NCBI GenBank assembly: GCA_022651385.1
Contig: JALCQR010000009.1
Span: 62,001 to 126,000, forward strand
Origin: Clostridia bacterium
GTDB taxonomy: Bacteria; Bacillota; Clostridia; Lachnospirales; Anaerotignaceae
Reading direction: 5' to 3'
DNA: 64,000 nucleotides
Positions 24,492 to 34,409 of this stretch are shown one piece after another; position 1 is the stretch's first letter; each line of letters begins with the position of its first letter. The translations under genes were made by a program, and so were the position numbers. Below the pieces are notes generated by a model. It was not told the DNA's origin. It made no database searches and saw nothing but the letters and a program-made list of their open reading frames with translations.

Positions 24492-25598
24492 ATGAAAAAT
24501 AATAAGCTTTTTAAGTTGTCAAATGAAAAAGGGTCTGTATCTATTATTGTTGCTGTGGCTATATCTGTTTTTATGGCTTTTTGTGCAATAGTAGTTGATG
24601 TCGGCAGGATTTCTTTAGAAAAACAAATGTTGCAGAATGCATTGGATGCGGCTGTTCTTGCAGGGGCACAAGAATTGCCTGATAGTACAGTAGCGGCACA
24701 AGAAGTAGCAGCAACTTATTTTGAAGAAAACGGCTATAGTGAATCGGATATACAGCAAGTTGAGTTTTTGAATTCAAACAAAAAAATTAGAATTACAGCA
24801 GTTCAACCTGTGGACTATACTTTTGCGAAAATGTTTCAAGACAGTGACAATACAACGGTAACTGTAAGTGCGGCTGCACAAGTTAGTACTGTTTTTGATC
24901 CTTTTAAATATGCACTTTTTTCTGGCAGCGGTATGGATTTGCTTCAGTTTATGGGAACAAATACAGTTGTTGGTAATGTACATTCAAATGAAAGTATTAA
25001 AAATGCAGCAGAAATTACAGGTTTAGCCACTGCTGTTAACACTATTGATGTAAAAGTACATGCCTCAGAAGGTTCAATAGAAGGCTATTCATATATTAAT
25101 ATGCCGGATTTTACAGAGGTAACAAATTTGGCAACAACAATTTCTCAAACTACCTTGGTTAATATTTTCGGAGCAACATATACCTCAAGCATAAACCAAT
25201 ATGCTATGTCAGATAATCAGTTAAATAATCTGCTTGCGGCATATCCAGCTGTACTTATTGATGGAAGTTTGGTTATAAACGGAAGTGGGGTCAATGCTAC
25301 AGGAGCTATTTTCGCAACTGAAGACATAGAATTTAACGGTAGTGATGTAAATATGATTACATCTGATTCCGTATGTTTTTGCTCCATAAACGGTAATATA
25401 ACATTTAATGGTGGTAAAGGTGATGTGACAGGAATTTTATATGCACCAAACGGTACAATAACTTTAAACGGTAATAGCGGTATTTTTTACGGAAGTATTG
25501 TTGGAAATCAAATTTCTTGCAATGGTGGAATTAATATTACATATAACGGTCAAATAGGCGAAAGTATACCGCCAACTGAAATTAGATTGGTTGAATAA
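24492..25598 (+). CDS. tadG: TadG-like pilus-associated protein
   Basis: A 368-residue secreted or membrane-anchored protein. The N-terminal GSVSIIVAVAISVFMAFCAIVVDVGRI helix followed by LQNALDAAVLAGAQEL is the Tad-like/TadG N-terminal domain. The C-terminal half (about 200-355) is Gly/Asn-rich, with repeated INGSG, EFNGSD, TFNGGKGD and TLNGNSG turns suggesting a beta-helix. It lacks the VWA domain of classical TadG. It could be the tip or adhesin part of the pilus. Last gene of the locus. Confidence 0.8.
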   Translation: MKNNKLFKLSNEKGSVSIIVAVAISVFMAFCAIVVDVGRISLEKQMLQNALDAAVLAGAQELPDSTVAAQEVAATYFEENGYSESDIQQVEFLNSNKKIRITAVQPVDYTFAKMFQDSDNTTVTVSAAAQVSTVFDPFKYALFSGSGMDLLQFMGTNTVVGNVHSNESIKNAAEITGLATAVNTIDVKVHASEGSIEGYSYINMPDFTEVTNLATTISQTTLVNIFGATYTSSINQYAMSDNQLNNLLAAYPAVLIDGSLVINGSGVNATGAIFATEDIEFNGSDVNMITSDSVCFCSINGNITFNGGKGDVTGILYAPNGTITLNGNSGIFYGSIVGNQISCNGGINITYNGQIGESIPPTEIRLVE

Positions 25599-25636
25599 AA
25601 AGTTGATTCAGATTACATAATTTTTAGCATGTCAAT

Positions 25637-25664
25637 TAGCGGCTCTGAGAAGAGTCACTTTTTT
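25637..25664 (+). terminator. Terminator of the tad locus
   Basis: GGCTCT-GAGA-AGAGTC stem followed by ACTTTTTTTG. Confidence 0.75.
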
Positions 25665-25703
25665 TGTTTAATAGTAGCTTCAAAAGTTGATAGATAAAGA
25701 ATT

Positions 25704-25820
25704 TCAGCAATGCTTTATAGCTGGGAGTACAATTCTTTGGGCATTTAGTCTACGATAGGGACTGTTCAAACTTTCTATTGCATTGGTTGTATAAATAGCC
25801 TTTCTTAATGTTGGCGAAAA
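25704..25820 (-). pseudogene. IS256-family transposase fragment
   Basis: Minus-strand translation gives LRKAIYTTNAIESLN then S-x-Y-R-R-L-N, the C-terminal signature of mutator/IS256 transposases, followed by a frameshift (ALLKFF continues in another frame). No start or catalytic DDE region remains. Confidence 0.8.
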
Positions 25821-25856
25821 TTTAAAGCAGGAGAATGGCATTTCTATGTTTATATG

Positions 25857-25952
25857 GCAGTCGGTTCAGCAAAATCACTTCGTATTTACTATGCCCGTGT
25901 GAAGGCGGCATACCTGACCACTCTGGACATGCAGAAAACTGACGCTGTATAA
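25857..25952 (+). pseudogene. Transposase C-terminal fragment (RIYYARVK type)
   Basis: The frame gives SAKSLRIYYARVKAAYLTTL to a stop. The same RIYYARVK ending closes the decayed IS110-like gene at 36141-36296, on the other side of the exopolysaccharide block. The rest of 25953-26130 holds only the leader of the next gene. Confidence 0.6.
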
Positions 25953-26130
25953 TCAAATGGAACAATCATCTGCCGATGTGAAAAAGACAACTTTTTTTCA
26001 TATAGCAATTAGTCATATTTTTACTTATAATACGTACCTATTGAAGATTTTTAGTTTTATGTTACAATTTAAAGTATGTAAAAAGTGAATTTTATATATT
26101 TTAAAAATAGTAATAGAGAAAGAGGATTTT

Positions 26131-27453
26131 ATGTCTGTATTTGAAGAACTGAAAACTAAGAAAACAAGTCTTTGTGTCGTTGGTCTTGGATATGTAGGAA
26201 TGCCGTTAGCGGTTGCATTTGCCGAGAAGATAAAGGTAATCGGGTTTGATACAAACAGCAGAAAGATTGCAACGTATAAAAAAGGAACCGATCCAACCAT
26301 GGAGGTTGGTGATGATGTGATCAGCAGAACATCTGTGGAGTTTACAGATAACCCGGAGAAAATCCGTGATGCGCATTTTATTATTGTTGCGGTTCCGACG
26401 CCGGTCAATCTTGACAAGACTCCGGATCTTTTGCCGGTCCGCGATGCAAGCAAGATCATCGGACAGAATCTGTCAAAGGGAAGTATAGTTGTCTATGAAT
26501 CGACTGTATATCCGGGTGTGACGGAAGATGTGTGTGTATCAATCCTTGAAAAATACAGCGGTCTTGTCTGCGGAAATGATTTCAAGGTTGGCTATTCGCC
26601 GGAACGGATTAATCCGGGAGACAGTGTTCACAGGCTTAAGAATATTTGCAAGATAGTTTCCGGCATGGATGAAGAGACACTTGATGAAGTTAAAAATGTC
26701 TATGACTTGATCATTGAGGCAGGCACGTTCCCTGTATCTTCAATCTGTACGGCAGAGGCTGTTAAAGTTACGGAGAACAGCCAGCGTGACATCAACATTG
26801 CCTTTATCAACGAAATGGCAATGGTATTTGACCGCATGGGAATTGATACAAATGAAGTCATTGACGGCATGAATACGAAATGGAATGCCCTGAAATTCAG
26901 ACCGGGATTGGTCGGAGGCCACTGCATAGGCGTTGATCCATATTACATTGCCTATGAGGCAGAACGTCTGGGCTATCATTCGCAAATCGTGATGGCAGGC
27001 CGCAGAATTAATGATGACATGGGACAGTTCATCGGTAAACGTATCGTACAGCTGCTTTCACTGACGGACAAGAAAGTACGCGAAGCCAGGGTGGCGATTA
27101 TGGGTGTCACGTTTAAGGAAGACTGTCCGGATATCAGGAATACCAAAGTCACGGATATTTCCAACACGCTGAAAGAATTTGGCATTCAGCCGGTATTTAC
27201 AGATCCGTTGGCAGACCCGGAAGATACACGAAGAACATATGGCATCGAACTAAAGCCGCTTGATCAAATCCATGACATGGACTGCCTGATCATTGCCGTT
27301 GCGCACAGGCAGTACCGGGAGATAACTCTGGATGAACTGAACAAAATGTTTATGCCAGATCTTCCGATGAAGGAAAGGGTACTGATTGATGTGAAGGCGA
27401 TATATCCAGTTTCTGAACTGAAGGCAGGTGGTTTCTGCTACTGGAGACTTTGA
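26131..27453 (+). CDS. UDP-N-acetylhexosamine 6-dehydrogenase (TviB/WbpA type)
   Basis: A 440-residue NAD-dependent UDP-sugar dehydrogenase. The N-terminal Rossmann motif is VVGLGYVGMPLAVAFAEK. The catalytic cysteine is in GGHCIGVDPYYIAYEAE (about residue 271), and a second Rossmann-like C-terminal domain carries MGVTFKEDCPDIRNTKV. It makes an UDP-uronic acid by two oxidations at C6. The GGHCIGVDPYY form is closest to TviB/WbpA/WbpO enzymes acting on UDP-GlcNAc, UDP-GalNAc or UDP-ManNAc, rather than UDP-glucose; exact sugar uncertain. First gene of the polysaccharide operon, and visibly richer in G+C than the tad locus. Confidence 0.9.
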   Translation: MSVFEELKTKKTSLCVVGLGYVGMPLAVAFAEKIKVIGFDTNSRKIATYKKGTDPTMEVGDDVISRTSVEFTDNPEKIRDAHFIIVAVPTPVNLDKTPDLLPVRDASKIIGQNLSKGSIVVYESTVYPGVTEDVCVSILEKYSGLVCGNDFKVGYSPERINPGDSVHRLKNICKIVSGMDEETLDEVKNVYDLIIEAGTFPVSSICTAEAVKVTENSQRDINIAFINEMAMVFDRMGIDTNEVIDGMNTKWNALKFRPGLVGGHCIGVDPYYIAYEAERLGYHSQIVMAGRRINDDMGQFIGKRIVQLLSLTDKKVREARVAIMGVTFKEDCPDIRNTKVTDISNTLKEFGIQPVFTDPLADPEDTRRTYGIELKPLDQIHDMDCLIIAVAHRQYREITLDELNKMFMPDLPMKERVLIDVKAIYPVSELKAGGFCYWRL

Positions 27454-27474
27454 TATATCTTTGGAGGCATGTAT

Positions 27475-30400
27475 TTGAAGATACAACAGAGAAATAAACA
27501 AAAATTCATAAAGATCACAACGGGCATGGGCATTCTTATACTCGTGATTATTGCAGCAGTGGTCCTTATCAGCATAACCATATTCCGTTTCTATCATGTA
27601 AAACAGCTCAGCAAGAGCCTTTATGCCGGTGTGGATGGTCAGGTCACGGCAAATGATACAGGGGCATCCGATGCAGAACTGGCGTTGTATAAGAAGAGCA
27701 GCCCTGCGGATATCCTGCAGAATGGAGACTCAGATAAGACGCAGGTATCGATTGTTTTTGCCGGGCTGAATGAAAATGAAAAAACAAATGAAACGGTCAT
27801 CGACCTTTTAAAAAAGCATAATGCGAAGGCGGTATTTGCCGTGCCTGCCGTTCATGCCAGAGAAAATGATAGTGTCCTAAAGAAGATTCTGAAAAATGGG
27901 AATTCCATTGCCGGCAACGGACTGAGCGGTGATCCGCAGATGGAGACGAAAGAACTGTCTGAGCTTCTTAACGATTTTTCTCTTTCCAAAACGACTCTTG
28001 AAGCGGAGACGGAGAAAATTGTGGACCGCCTCTACTGCTCAGGGACTACGTATACAGCGTCTGTTTTAAAGGCTGCAAAATCCAGTGGTTATGCAGAGGT
28101 CATCCGGCCGGACGCCGGAGATCTGATCGATTTCGCCACCTTTAAAGATGAAGAAGGGGTCCAAAATTATGTCAACCGCCTTTCCGGAAAAAGGATTCTT
28201 CTTATCCAGTTGGACGGTCGCGTGGGTCAGATCGAGGATGAGCCGACGGTTGAGCCGGCAACGCCTGCGATCGACAAGCAGGCTGATCTGAACGATGAGT
28301 CCTCATCCGAAGAAGAGTATTCCATTGATCAGGTTGTTTTATGGATACTGAATGCCCTTGATGAGAAGCAGATTCCTGTTGTTGATATCGAGAACATGAA
28401 CCGAGTCACGGGGAATACTTATTTAACAAAACTGCTCTCGGAAGAATATCCGGAAAAGGCAATTTTATACCGATACAGTCTGACGGATGCAAAAATTGCA
28501 GGTCTGGCTATTAAAAATATTAAGAGTGACAGTCAGCTTCAGAAAGTGATCAGCATTCTGCAAGGCGCAGGGGCTGATGCCACGTTCTTTGTGACCGGAG
28601 ATACGGACAAAGAACTGATACAGACGATTTCAGACAGTTATTCGCTTGGAAATGCAGGTCTGACAGGAAGGGTTGGCATCGACCTTCAGTCTGCCTACAA
28701 TGACATTGACGGTGGCAATCAATTTCTGAAGTCCTGTACAACAGTGTCCAATACACTGTATCTGGTTCAGGATGAAGCACATCTTTATAATATAAGAGTT
28801 GCCTGCAGTGCAGCAGGTGAAACGCCGGTTCTGCCTCAGAACCCGGACGATATTACACCGGGCGCCTATTATGTTTTCGATGCTTCTGATACAGATGGAC
28901 TAAAGGCTTTTCTTAATAAAGCAAGTGCTGCAAACTACAAAGTGCGCAGCCTGGCATATGCTGTCTCGAAGAATGGTACAATCCCGGATCTGACAGCAAA
29001 TGAGATGAATGACCTGAAAAATGCGAATAACGGCGTAAAGGCTTCGTACAATACGCAGATACCGACGACAGAAAAAGCACTCTCTTTTGTATTTGGAAAC
29101 ATCAGCAATTCGGCAGCAGCGATTGATACGGCACAGAGGCTGTCTGCGAAAAATTATTCAGCTACCTATGTGGCCAGCTTTGATGAACTCAGAACCTATG
29201 GCAGCACGATTGAGGAACTGATCTCCATGGGTGAAGAGATTGGGCTTTCATTTACGCCGGGCGGATTGTATACGGATGATTTTGACGGCATGGCTTCCTA
29301 CATTCATGACTGTCAGATTTATATGAAGTGGCGCTTTGACTATGAACCTAAGATTGTGTATATGTCCAAAGACAAGGCTGTGGACAGTGTACTGGAGGCA
29401 GTCAGCGCCTGCCATATGACTCCGGTGGGCAATTCGAAAACGGTGATTCAAGAGAATACAGAAGATTTGACCAAAGATACGCTGGCAGAGGCCGTTGAGA
29501 ATCTTTCCGACCTGCGCTTTACCAGAGGCGGTATGGAATATTTCAACCTCAGCTATTACAGAGAGGATCAGGGTGCTTCGAATGGGGATAAGACCATCAT
29601 CGGAGACATGGTCGATGCCATGATCTGTGAGCACCTGGATTCGATTGCTTTTAAATCGTACACTACCGGTAAGATTGAAGACGGAAGCCGCTACACGCTG
29701 AAGACGGTCAGTGAGCTGCTGAACTCGGACAAGGTCTATAAGCTCAATCCGCCGAAACAGACAAAGGTCACGATGGATAAGAACGTTCTGACTGATATGG
29801 ATGATGACGAAAAACGTTTTAAATATATAAAAGATCATTATGTCGGCAGTAACTTCGTTATAAACAGCAAAAAGCTTCCGGGCTTTTCATCGAAGGAAAT
29901 CAGAGCTCTGGATAAGGTCGGGAGATTTACAAATGACAAGGTTCTGTTCCTGACCTTTGATGACTGGGGAACAGATGAATCCATCAATAAACTGTTGTAT
30001 GTTCTCGACAAATATAATGTCAAGGCCACGTTCTTTGTACTGACGCAGCATGTGGATGCCAATCCGAATCTGCTTCGTTCCATTGCGCTGGAAGGACATG
30101 AGATTGCCAGCCATACCAATACACATTCACCGCTTTCGGATGCAAACAAGGATTATACTAAGTATCATTCCCTGACCGATGAAGAAGTGGAGGATATGCG
30201 CAAGGATCTTGTCACGTCCTATGTCAAGCTGAACAAGTATATCGGTGACGTAATGGTGGACGGCAGAAAAGCTCTTTCACTTAATTTCCGTCCGCCTACG
30301 CTGGCAGTGAGCAAGAATGGTCTGAGCCAGGTATTCGATGTCGGCTTTGAGTATTCAATTTCAGGCGATGTTTCCACGAACGATTATGAGAAGGAAAACT

Positions 30401-30621
30401 ATAAAAAATATCTGCAAGAGATGATGTATGGTTCTCCAAAAGAAGAGGACGGCTTCAAGATTCAAAATGGCAGTATCATTGTTATGCATATGAGTGAGTC
30501 GGCAAAATGCACGGCTCAAGTACTTGATACCATGATCCCTATCTGGCAGTCAGAAGGTTATTCATTTGCCAGGATAGATGATTATCTTGGCAACCCGGAT
30601 GTTCAGAAAGGGGATGAGTGA
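27475..30621 (+). CDS. Large membrane-anchored polysaccharide deacetylase with repeated NodB-like modules
   Basis: A protein of about 1,048 residues with an N-terminal membrane anchor (about 18-40) and a long outer part. The last module (about 820-1010) is an intact NodB/CE4 deacetylase: LTFDDWG, SHTNTH, FRPPT and IVMHMSE. Three earlier stretches (near residues 88, 340 and 535: VSIVFAGLNE...KAVFAVPAVH, AGLAIKNI...DATFFVTGD, LSFVFGNI...SATYVASFD) repeat the first NodB strands without catalytic residues, so they look like degenerate copies. It probably removes N-acetyl groups from the exported polymer. TTG 27475 is spaced seven bases from GGAGG; ATG 27469 is too close. Confidence 0.85.
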   Translation: MKIQQRNKQKFIKITTGMGILILVIIAAVVLISITIFRFYHVKQLSKSLYAGVDGQVTANDTGASDAELALYKKSSPADILQNGDSDKTQVSIVFAGLNENEKTNETVIDLLKKHNAKAVFAVPAVHARENDSVLKKILKNGNSIAGNGLSGDPQMETKELSELLNDFSLSKTTLEAETEKIVDRLYCSGTTYTASVLKAAKSSGYAEVIRPDAGDLIDFATFKDEEGVQNYVNRLSGKRILLIQLDGRVGQIEDEPTVEPATPAIDKQADLNDESSSEEEYSIDQVVLWILNALDEKQIPVVDIENMNRVTGNTYLTKLLSEEYPEKAILYRYSLTDAKIAGLAIKNIKSDSQLQKVISILQGAGADATFFVTGDTDKELIQTISDSYSLGNAGLTGRVGIDLQSAYNDIDGGNQFLKSCTTVSNTLYLVQDEAHLYNIRVACSAAGETPVLPQNPDDITPGAYYVFDASDTDGLKAFLNKASAANYKVRSLAYAVSKNGTIPDLTANEMNDLKNANNGVKASYNTQIPTTEKALSFVFGNISNSAAAIDTAQRLSAKNYSATYVASFDELRTYGSTIEELISMGEEIGLSFTPGGLYTDDFDGMASYIHDCQIYMKWRFDYEPKIVYMSKDKAVDSVLEAVSACHMTPVGNSKTVIQENTEDLTKDTLAEAVENLSDLRFTRGGMEYFNLSYYREDQGASNGDKTIIGDMVDAMICEHLDSIAFKSYTTGKIEDGSRYTLKTVSELLNSDKVYKLNPPKQTKVTMDKNVLTDMDDDEKRFKYIKDHYVGSNFVINSKKLPGFSSKEIRALDKVGRFTNDKVLFLTFDDWGTDESINKLLYVLDKYNVKATFFVLTQHVDANPNLLRSIALEGHEIASHTNTHSPLSDANKDYTKYHSLTDEEVEDMRKDLVTSYVKLNKYIGDVMVDGRKALSLNFRPPTLAVSKNGLSQVFDVGFEYSISGDVSTNDYEKENYKKYLQEMMYGSPKEEDGFKIQNGSIIVMHMSESAKCTAQVLDTMIPIWQSEGYSFARIDDYLGNPDVQKGDE

Positions 30622-30623
30622 TC

Positions 30624-32522
30624 ATGGGACTGGAGGAAAAGAAAAAAAAAGGTAGAGGTAAAGTTGACGGCGAAATTCTTCTGAACGTCAAATTGGACCG
30701 CAGGCTGCTGTCCAATGTCCCTGATCCTACCGGTATAAGATCAGAAATCGACCGGCGGGGCAAGAAAGATGATCAGGAAGATCTTGCCTCACTGATGGAA
30801 TATAAAAAACTGGGAATCCGCTATATCAGCGAGTTCCCTGTTCAGATTTCATTCATGTTCAATGGAATTAAACAGAATATTACCGCGACATGTGCTGATA
30901 TTTCTGATACAGGCATGGGCATAGAGCTGGACAGAATCGAAGACAGAGACAAACTGAAGGAAGCTGAGCAGGTTCACCTGAAATTCAAAGTTCCGGCAGG
31001 TTCCATGCCGGAAGGTCATGAAATGCGGTTTCACACTTTTGCAAAGGTTGTACATACAGCGGACCGGATTAAGCCATTTGCAGGGCTTCAATTTTCAGAA
31101 GACCTTTCAACGTATATGAAGCGGCACAAGGACCGGTATCTTCTGGTCATGTCTGCCGTATTGCTTGGCTTTGTCAGTCTGTGCGTTGTCCTCATGCGAG
31201 CAGAGTCGGTTATTTATTTCAAGTACAATGCCATCATGTATCTGTACTCGATCATTGCGGCTCTGTTTCTGCTTAGCCGGTATCTGTTCGGCGCTTTGTA
31301 TAAGCCAAAGCCAATCAATCCTGATTATACGCCAAGCGTGACGATCATCATTCCGTGCTTTAATGAGGAAACGTGGATCCAGACAACTATACTTTCCTGC
31401 ATTGATCAGAACTATCCAGTCGACAAGCTGAAGGTGATCGTTGTAGATGACTGTTCTGCGGACAAGTCGGTGGAAAAGATCCGGGAGATCATTGATAAAC
31501 TGGCAGAGGGCGAAGGAAAACGATACAACATCCGTGAGCGCCTCAGATATTTTAAACAGCCTAAAAATGCAGGGAAAAGGGCGGCGCTTATGTGCGGTGT
31601 TGAGAATACGGACACTGATCTTGTCATGTTTGTTGACTCAGATTCGTTCCTTGATCCGTACGCTGTCCGGAACGTCATTCAACCTTTCCAGGATCCAAAG
31701 ATGGGCGGCTGTGCTGGCAGATGCGATGTTGCCAATACCTATACGAACAATTTAACAAAAATGCAGTCCGTTCGTTACTATATTGCGTTTCGTATAATGA
31801 AAGCGGCAGAAGGTCTTTTTGATGCTGTTACCTGCCTGTCAGGTCCGCTTTCCTGCTACCGGCGTGAGATTGTAATGCAGTACAAGGATAACTGGCTTAA
31901 CCAGAAATTCCTTGGACAGAAAGCAACGTTCGGTGATGACCGTGCCATGACAAACTTTGTATTGACCTATCATCGCTGTACATATCAGGATACGGCGGCC
32001 TGCTCTACTATCGTGCCGAAAGAGCATAAAGTGTTTTTAAAGCAGCAGATGCGCTGGAAACGGTCCTGGCTGCGTGAGTCCATAATGGCCGGAAAATTCA
32101 TGTGGAGAAAGGAACCGTTCGCTTCCTTTAATTTCTATATCGGTCTGCTGGTTCCGCTCCTTGCGCCGGTGATCGTTATCTACAACCTGTTTTATGTTCC
32201 GTTCACACAGCATATTTTCCCGCGGAACTTCCTTGTCGGTCTGATGATGATGTCGCTTATGATGACATTTGCCCAGCTGCTGCTTAGGAAGAGTACGACA
32301 TGGTTCTTTGGCTTCATGTTCTGTATTTACTATGAACTGGTGCTCCTGTGGCAGATGCCGATCGCATGGTTTACATTCTGGAAATCAACTTGGGGTACCC
32401 GTATGACTCCGAGTGATGTGGCTGCCCAAAAGAAGAAGGATGAACACCGGAACCGAAGCGGAGGTAAACAAGTTCAGGAGGAAGCAGAAGAAAAGGAAGG
32501 AGTCGGAACTGGCCATGTATAA
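30624..32522 (+). CDS. Processive GT2 glycosyltransferase with N-terminal PilZ-like domain
   Basis: A 632-residue membrane synthase. Residues about 55-165 form a PilZ-like domain (YISEFPVQISFMF, ADISDTGMGIEL with the D-x-S-x-x-G part); the RxxxR part is not clear. Two membrane helices follow (about 172-220), then the GT2 domain: SVTIIIPCFNEE, VVDDCSADKS, FVDSDS (D-x-D), TFGDDRAMTN (acceptor TED-like) and QQMRWKRSW (QxxRW), and four C-terminal helices. The order is that of hyaluronan/chitin/PNAG-type synthases that polymerise and extrude a beta-linked chain. The PilZ part suggests activation by c-di-GMP. ATG 30624 has AAGGGG upstream. Confidence 0.88.
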   Translation: MGLEEKKKKGRGKVDGEILLNVKLDRRLLSNVPDPTGIRSEIDRRGKKDDQEDLASLMEYKKLGIRYISEFPVQISFMFNGIKQNITATCADISDTGMGIELDRIEDRDKLKEAEQVHLKFKVPAGSMPEGHEMRFHTFAKVVHTADRIKPFAGLQFSEDLSTYMKRHKDRYLLVMSAVLLGFVSLCVVLMRAESVIYFKYNAIMYLYSIIAALFLLSRYLFGALYKPKPINPDYTPSVTIIIPCFNEETWIQTTILSCIDQNYPVDKLKVIVVDDCSADKSVEKIREIIDKLAEGEGKRYNIRERLRYFKQPKNAGKRAALMCGVENTDTDLVMFVDSDSFLDPYAVRNVIQPFQDPKMGGCAGRCDVANTYTNNLTKMQSVRYYIAFRIMKAAEGLFDAVTCLSGPLSCYRREIVMQYKDNWLNQKFLGQKATFGDDRAMTNFVLTYHRCTYQDTAACSTIVPKEHKVFLKQQMRWKRSWLRESIMAGKFMWRKEPFASFNFYIGLLVPLLAPVIVIYNLFYVPFTQHIFPRNFLVGLMMMSLMMTFAQLLLRKSTTWFFGFMFCIYYELVLLWQMPIAWFTFWKSTWGTRMTPSDVAAQKKKDEHRNRSGGKQVQEEAEEKEGVGTGHV

Positions 32523-34386
32523 GATTGAAACGGAAAAGGACCGGAGAAAAGTATGCCGGACCATTTTGGAAGCCCTGTTCCTTCTTCTCTTGCTGTTCCT
32601 GATTCTGCGGGCTCTGTTTGTTTTCAAAAAATATGAACCATACAATGAGAGTGCTGTCTCTGGGGAAGATCACGGATTTATTGCTCTGTCCTATTTCGGT
32701 GTAGACAGAGAAGGGACGGACAGTCTGGTCGCAACTAAACGTCTGAAGGAGGAACTGACAGCACTCAAGGCTCTTGGTTATGTGACAATCACGCAGAATG
32801 ATATCGATGCGTACTATAACGAAGGCAAGCCACTTCCGGATAAAGCTCTGTTCCTGATGTTTGAGGATGGACGAAAGGATACCGTACTGTTTGCGGAAAA
32901 ACTGCTTGAAGCAGAAAACTATAAAGCCTCCATTCTGACGTATGCAGAAAAATTCGAAAACAATGACGAAAAATTTGTTTCTCCAAATGACCTGAAGCGT
33001 CTGGAAAAAGAAGGCTTTTGGGAACTCGGAACCAATGGATACCGACTATCATATATCAATACATATGACCGGTACAAGCGATATCTCGGTGAACTTGAAT
33101 CACGTGAATTTGTCGAGATTAATCAGTACATTGACAGAAACTACAACCACTATCTGATGGATTATATCCGGGACAAGGACGGCATTCCAACAGAAAGTAC
33201 GCAGGAGATGAGGAACCGTATCACAACAGATTACGATCTGATGGAGGAAATTTATAACAAAGATTTTGGATACATGCCGGGACTTTATGTTCTGATGCAC
33301 TCCAACACAGGGCGCTTCGGAAATAATGCGGCGGTATCGGAGGTTAATGCAGACAATCTGCAAGGACTGTTTGACATGAACTTTAACAGAGAGGGGTACT
33401 CCTACAATGATACAAGCTCATCTATTTATGATCTGACAAGACTTCAGCCGCAGGCATGGTGGTATACTAATCATCTTCTGATGCGGATTAAGGATGATCT
33501 GCCGGAAAAGGACAGAGACAATATCGTATTTGTTACTGGTGATCCAAAAGGGTTGAAAGACTGGGAACTGGAAAAAGGCGCGGTGGAGTATAAGAAGAAT
33601 CTGATCGCGCTGACGTCTGAATCCAAGTCTAACGGTATTCTCAAGCTGAAGAATGAAGATTGTCAGAACATCCATCTGACAACAGAATTGCTGGGGAATA
33701 AGATTGGCAAGCAGGCTATTTATTTTCGTACAGACGGGGATATGAACTCTGACAGCGGGCTGACCTCCTATATTTCCGTTTCTGTTGAGAACAATATCCT
33801 GTATGTGCGGGAGAAGAATGGCGGAAAGGTCAGCACGCTCGTAACACAAAATCTGTTTGAGCTTGAGGATGACAATCCGGTTTCTGTAGAAAAAGACAAC
33901 ATAGATGCACTTGTCGCCGAACTCAATGTACGCGGAAAATTTGAGCAGAACGATTCCTTCAGCCTGTTGTACAGACTGGAGGCACTGGAGGCAAAGAAAA
34001 ACAAGACACGCAGTGTCTCTGAAGGCGCCGAGGAATACATTCCGGAGATTCAGATACAGGATCCTGGTGACAGAAAGCTGGACCTTACAATTGATGGTGA
34101 TAAACTTACCCTGACTGTTGATGGCAGGATGGTTGCTAATCAAACCACGGTGAACAGAACCGATGGAGGCGGCATTTATCTGGAGAGCGCTTTTGGAGGC
34201 TATGGGAAGAGTCAGAGAAATATTGCGGACGATGTCTATGATGGCGCTTTTAAGTATCTGAAGATCACGGCAGCAGACAATTCAGCTGTTTATTATGATA
34301 ATACACTGCATGGTTTTGCATTATTTGCCGATGCGTGGACAAGTTTTTGGAATAAGATCATTGACTGGTTCATTACGAATCTGTGA
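32515..34386 (+). CDS. Membrane-anchored deacetylase-like protein with C-terminal lectin-like domain
   Basis: A 623-residue protein with an anchor at about 15-37. The next 200 residues follow the NodB fold order but with altered catalytic positions: ALFLMFEDGRKDT in place of TFDDG and ELGTNGYRLS in place of the SHTxxH motif. It is probably non-catalytic or differently active. The last about 200 residues are beta-rich (LTIDGDKLTLTVDGRMV, GGGIYLESAFGGYG) and look like a concanavalin-type sugar-binding domain. It could guide or bind the nascent polymer. The ATG overlaps the synthase stop by eight bases. Confidence 0.75.
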   Translation: MYKIETEKDRRKVCRTILEALFLLLLLFLILRALFVFKKYEPYNESAVSGEDHGFIALSYFGVDREGTDSLVATKRLKEELTALKALGYVTITQNDIDAYYNEGKPLPDKALFLMFEDGRKDTVLFAEKLLEAENYKASILTYAEKFENNDEKFVSPNDLKRLEKEGFWELGTNGYRLSYINTYDRYKRYLGELESREFVEINQYIDRNYNHYLMDYIRDKDGIPTESTQEMRNRITTDYDLMEEIYNKDFGYMPGLYVLMHSNTGRFGNNAAVSEVNADNLQGLFDMNFNREGYSYNDTSSSIYDLTRLQPQAWWYTNHLLMRIKDDLPEKDRDNIVFVTGDPKGLKDWELEKGAVEYKKNLIALTSESKSNGILKLKNEDCQNIHLTTELLGNKIGKQAIYFRTDGDMNSDSGLTSYISVSVENNILYVREKNGGKVSTLVTQNLFELEDDNPVSVEKDNIDALVAELNVRGKFEQNDSFSLLYRLEALEAKKNKTRSVSEGAEEYIPEIQIQDPGDRKLDLTIDGDKLTLTVDGRMVANQTTVNRTDGGGIYLESAFGGYGKSQRNIADDVYDGAFKYLKITAADNSAVYYDNTLHGFALFADAWTSFWNKIIDWFITNL

Positions 34387-34409
34387 TCGTTTTTAGGAGA
34401 GAGAATAAT

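Noticed and set aside
33418-34143. Minus-strand frame of 241 codons in the EPS block
   Set aside because: Opposite to an intact large gene with family similarity; long antisense frames are expected in this more G+C-rich block.
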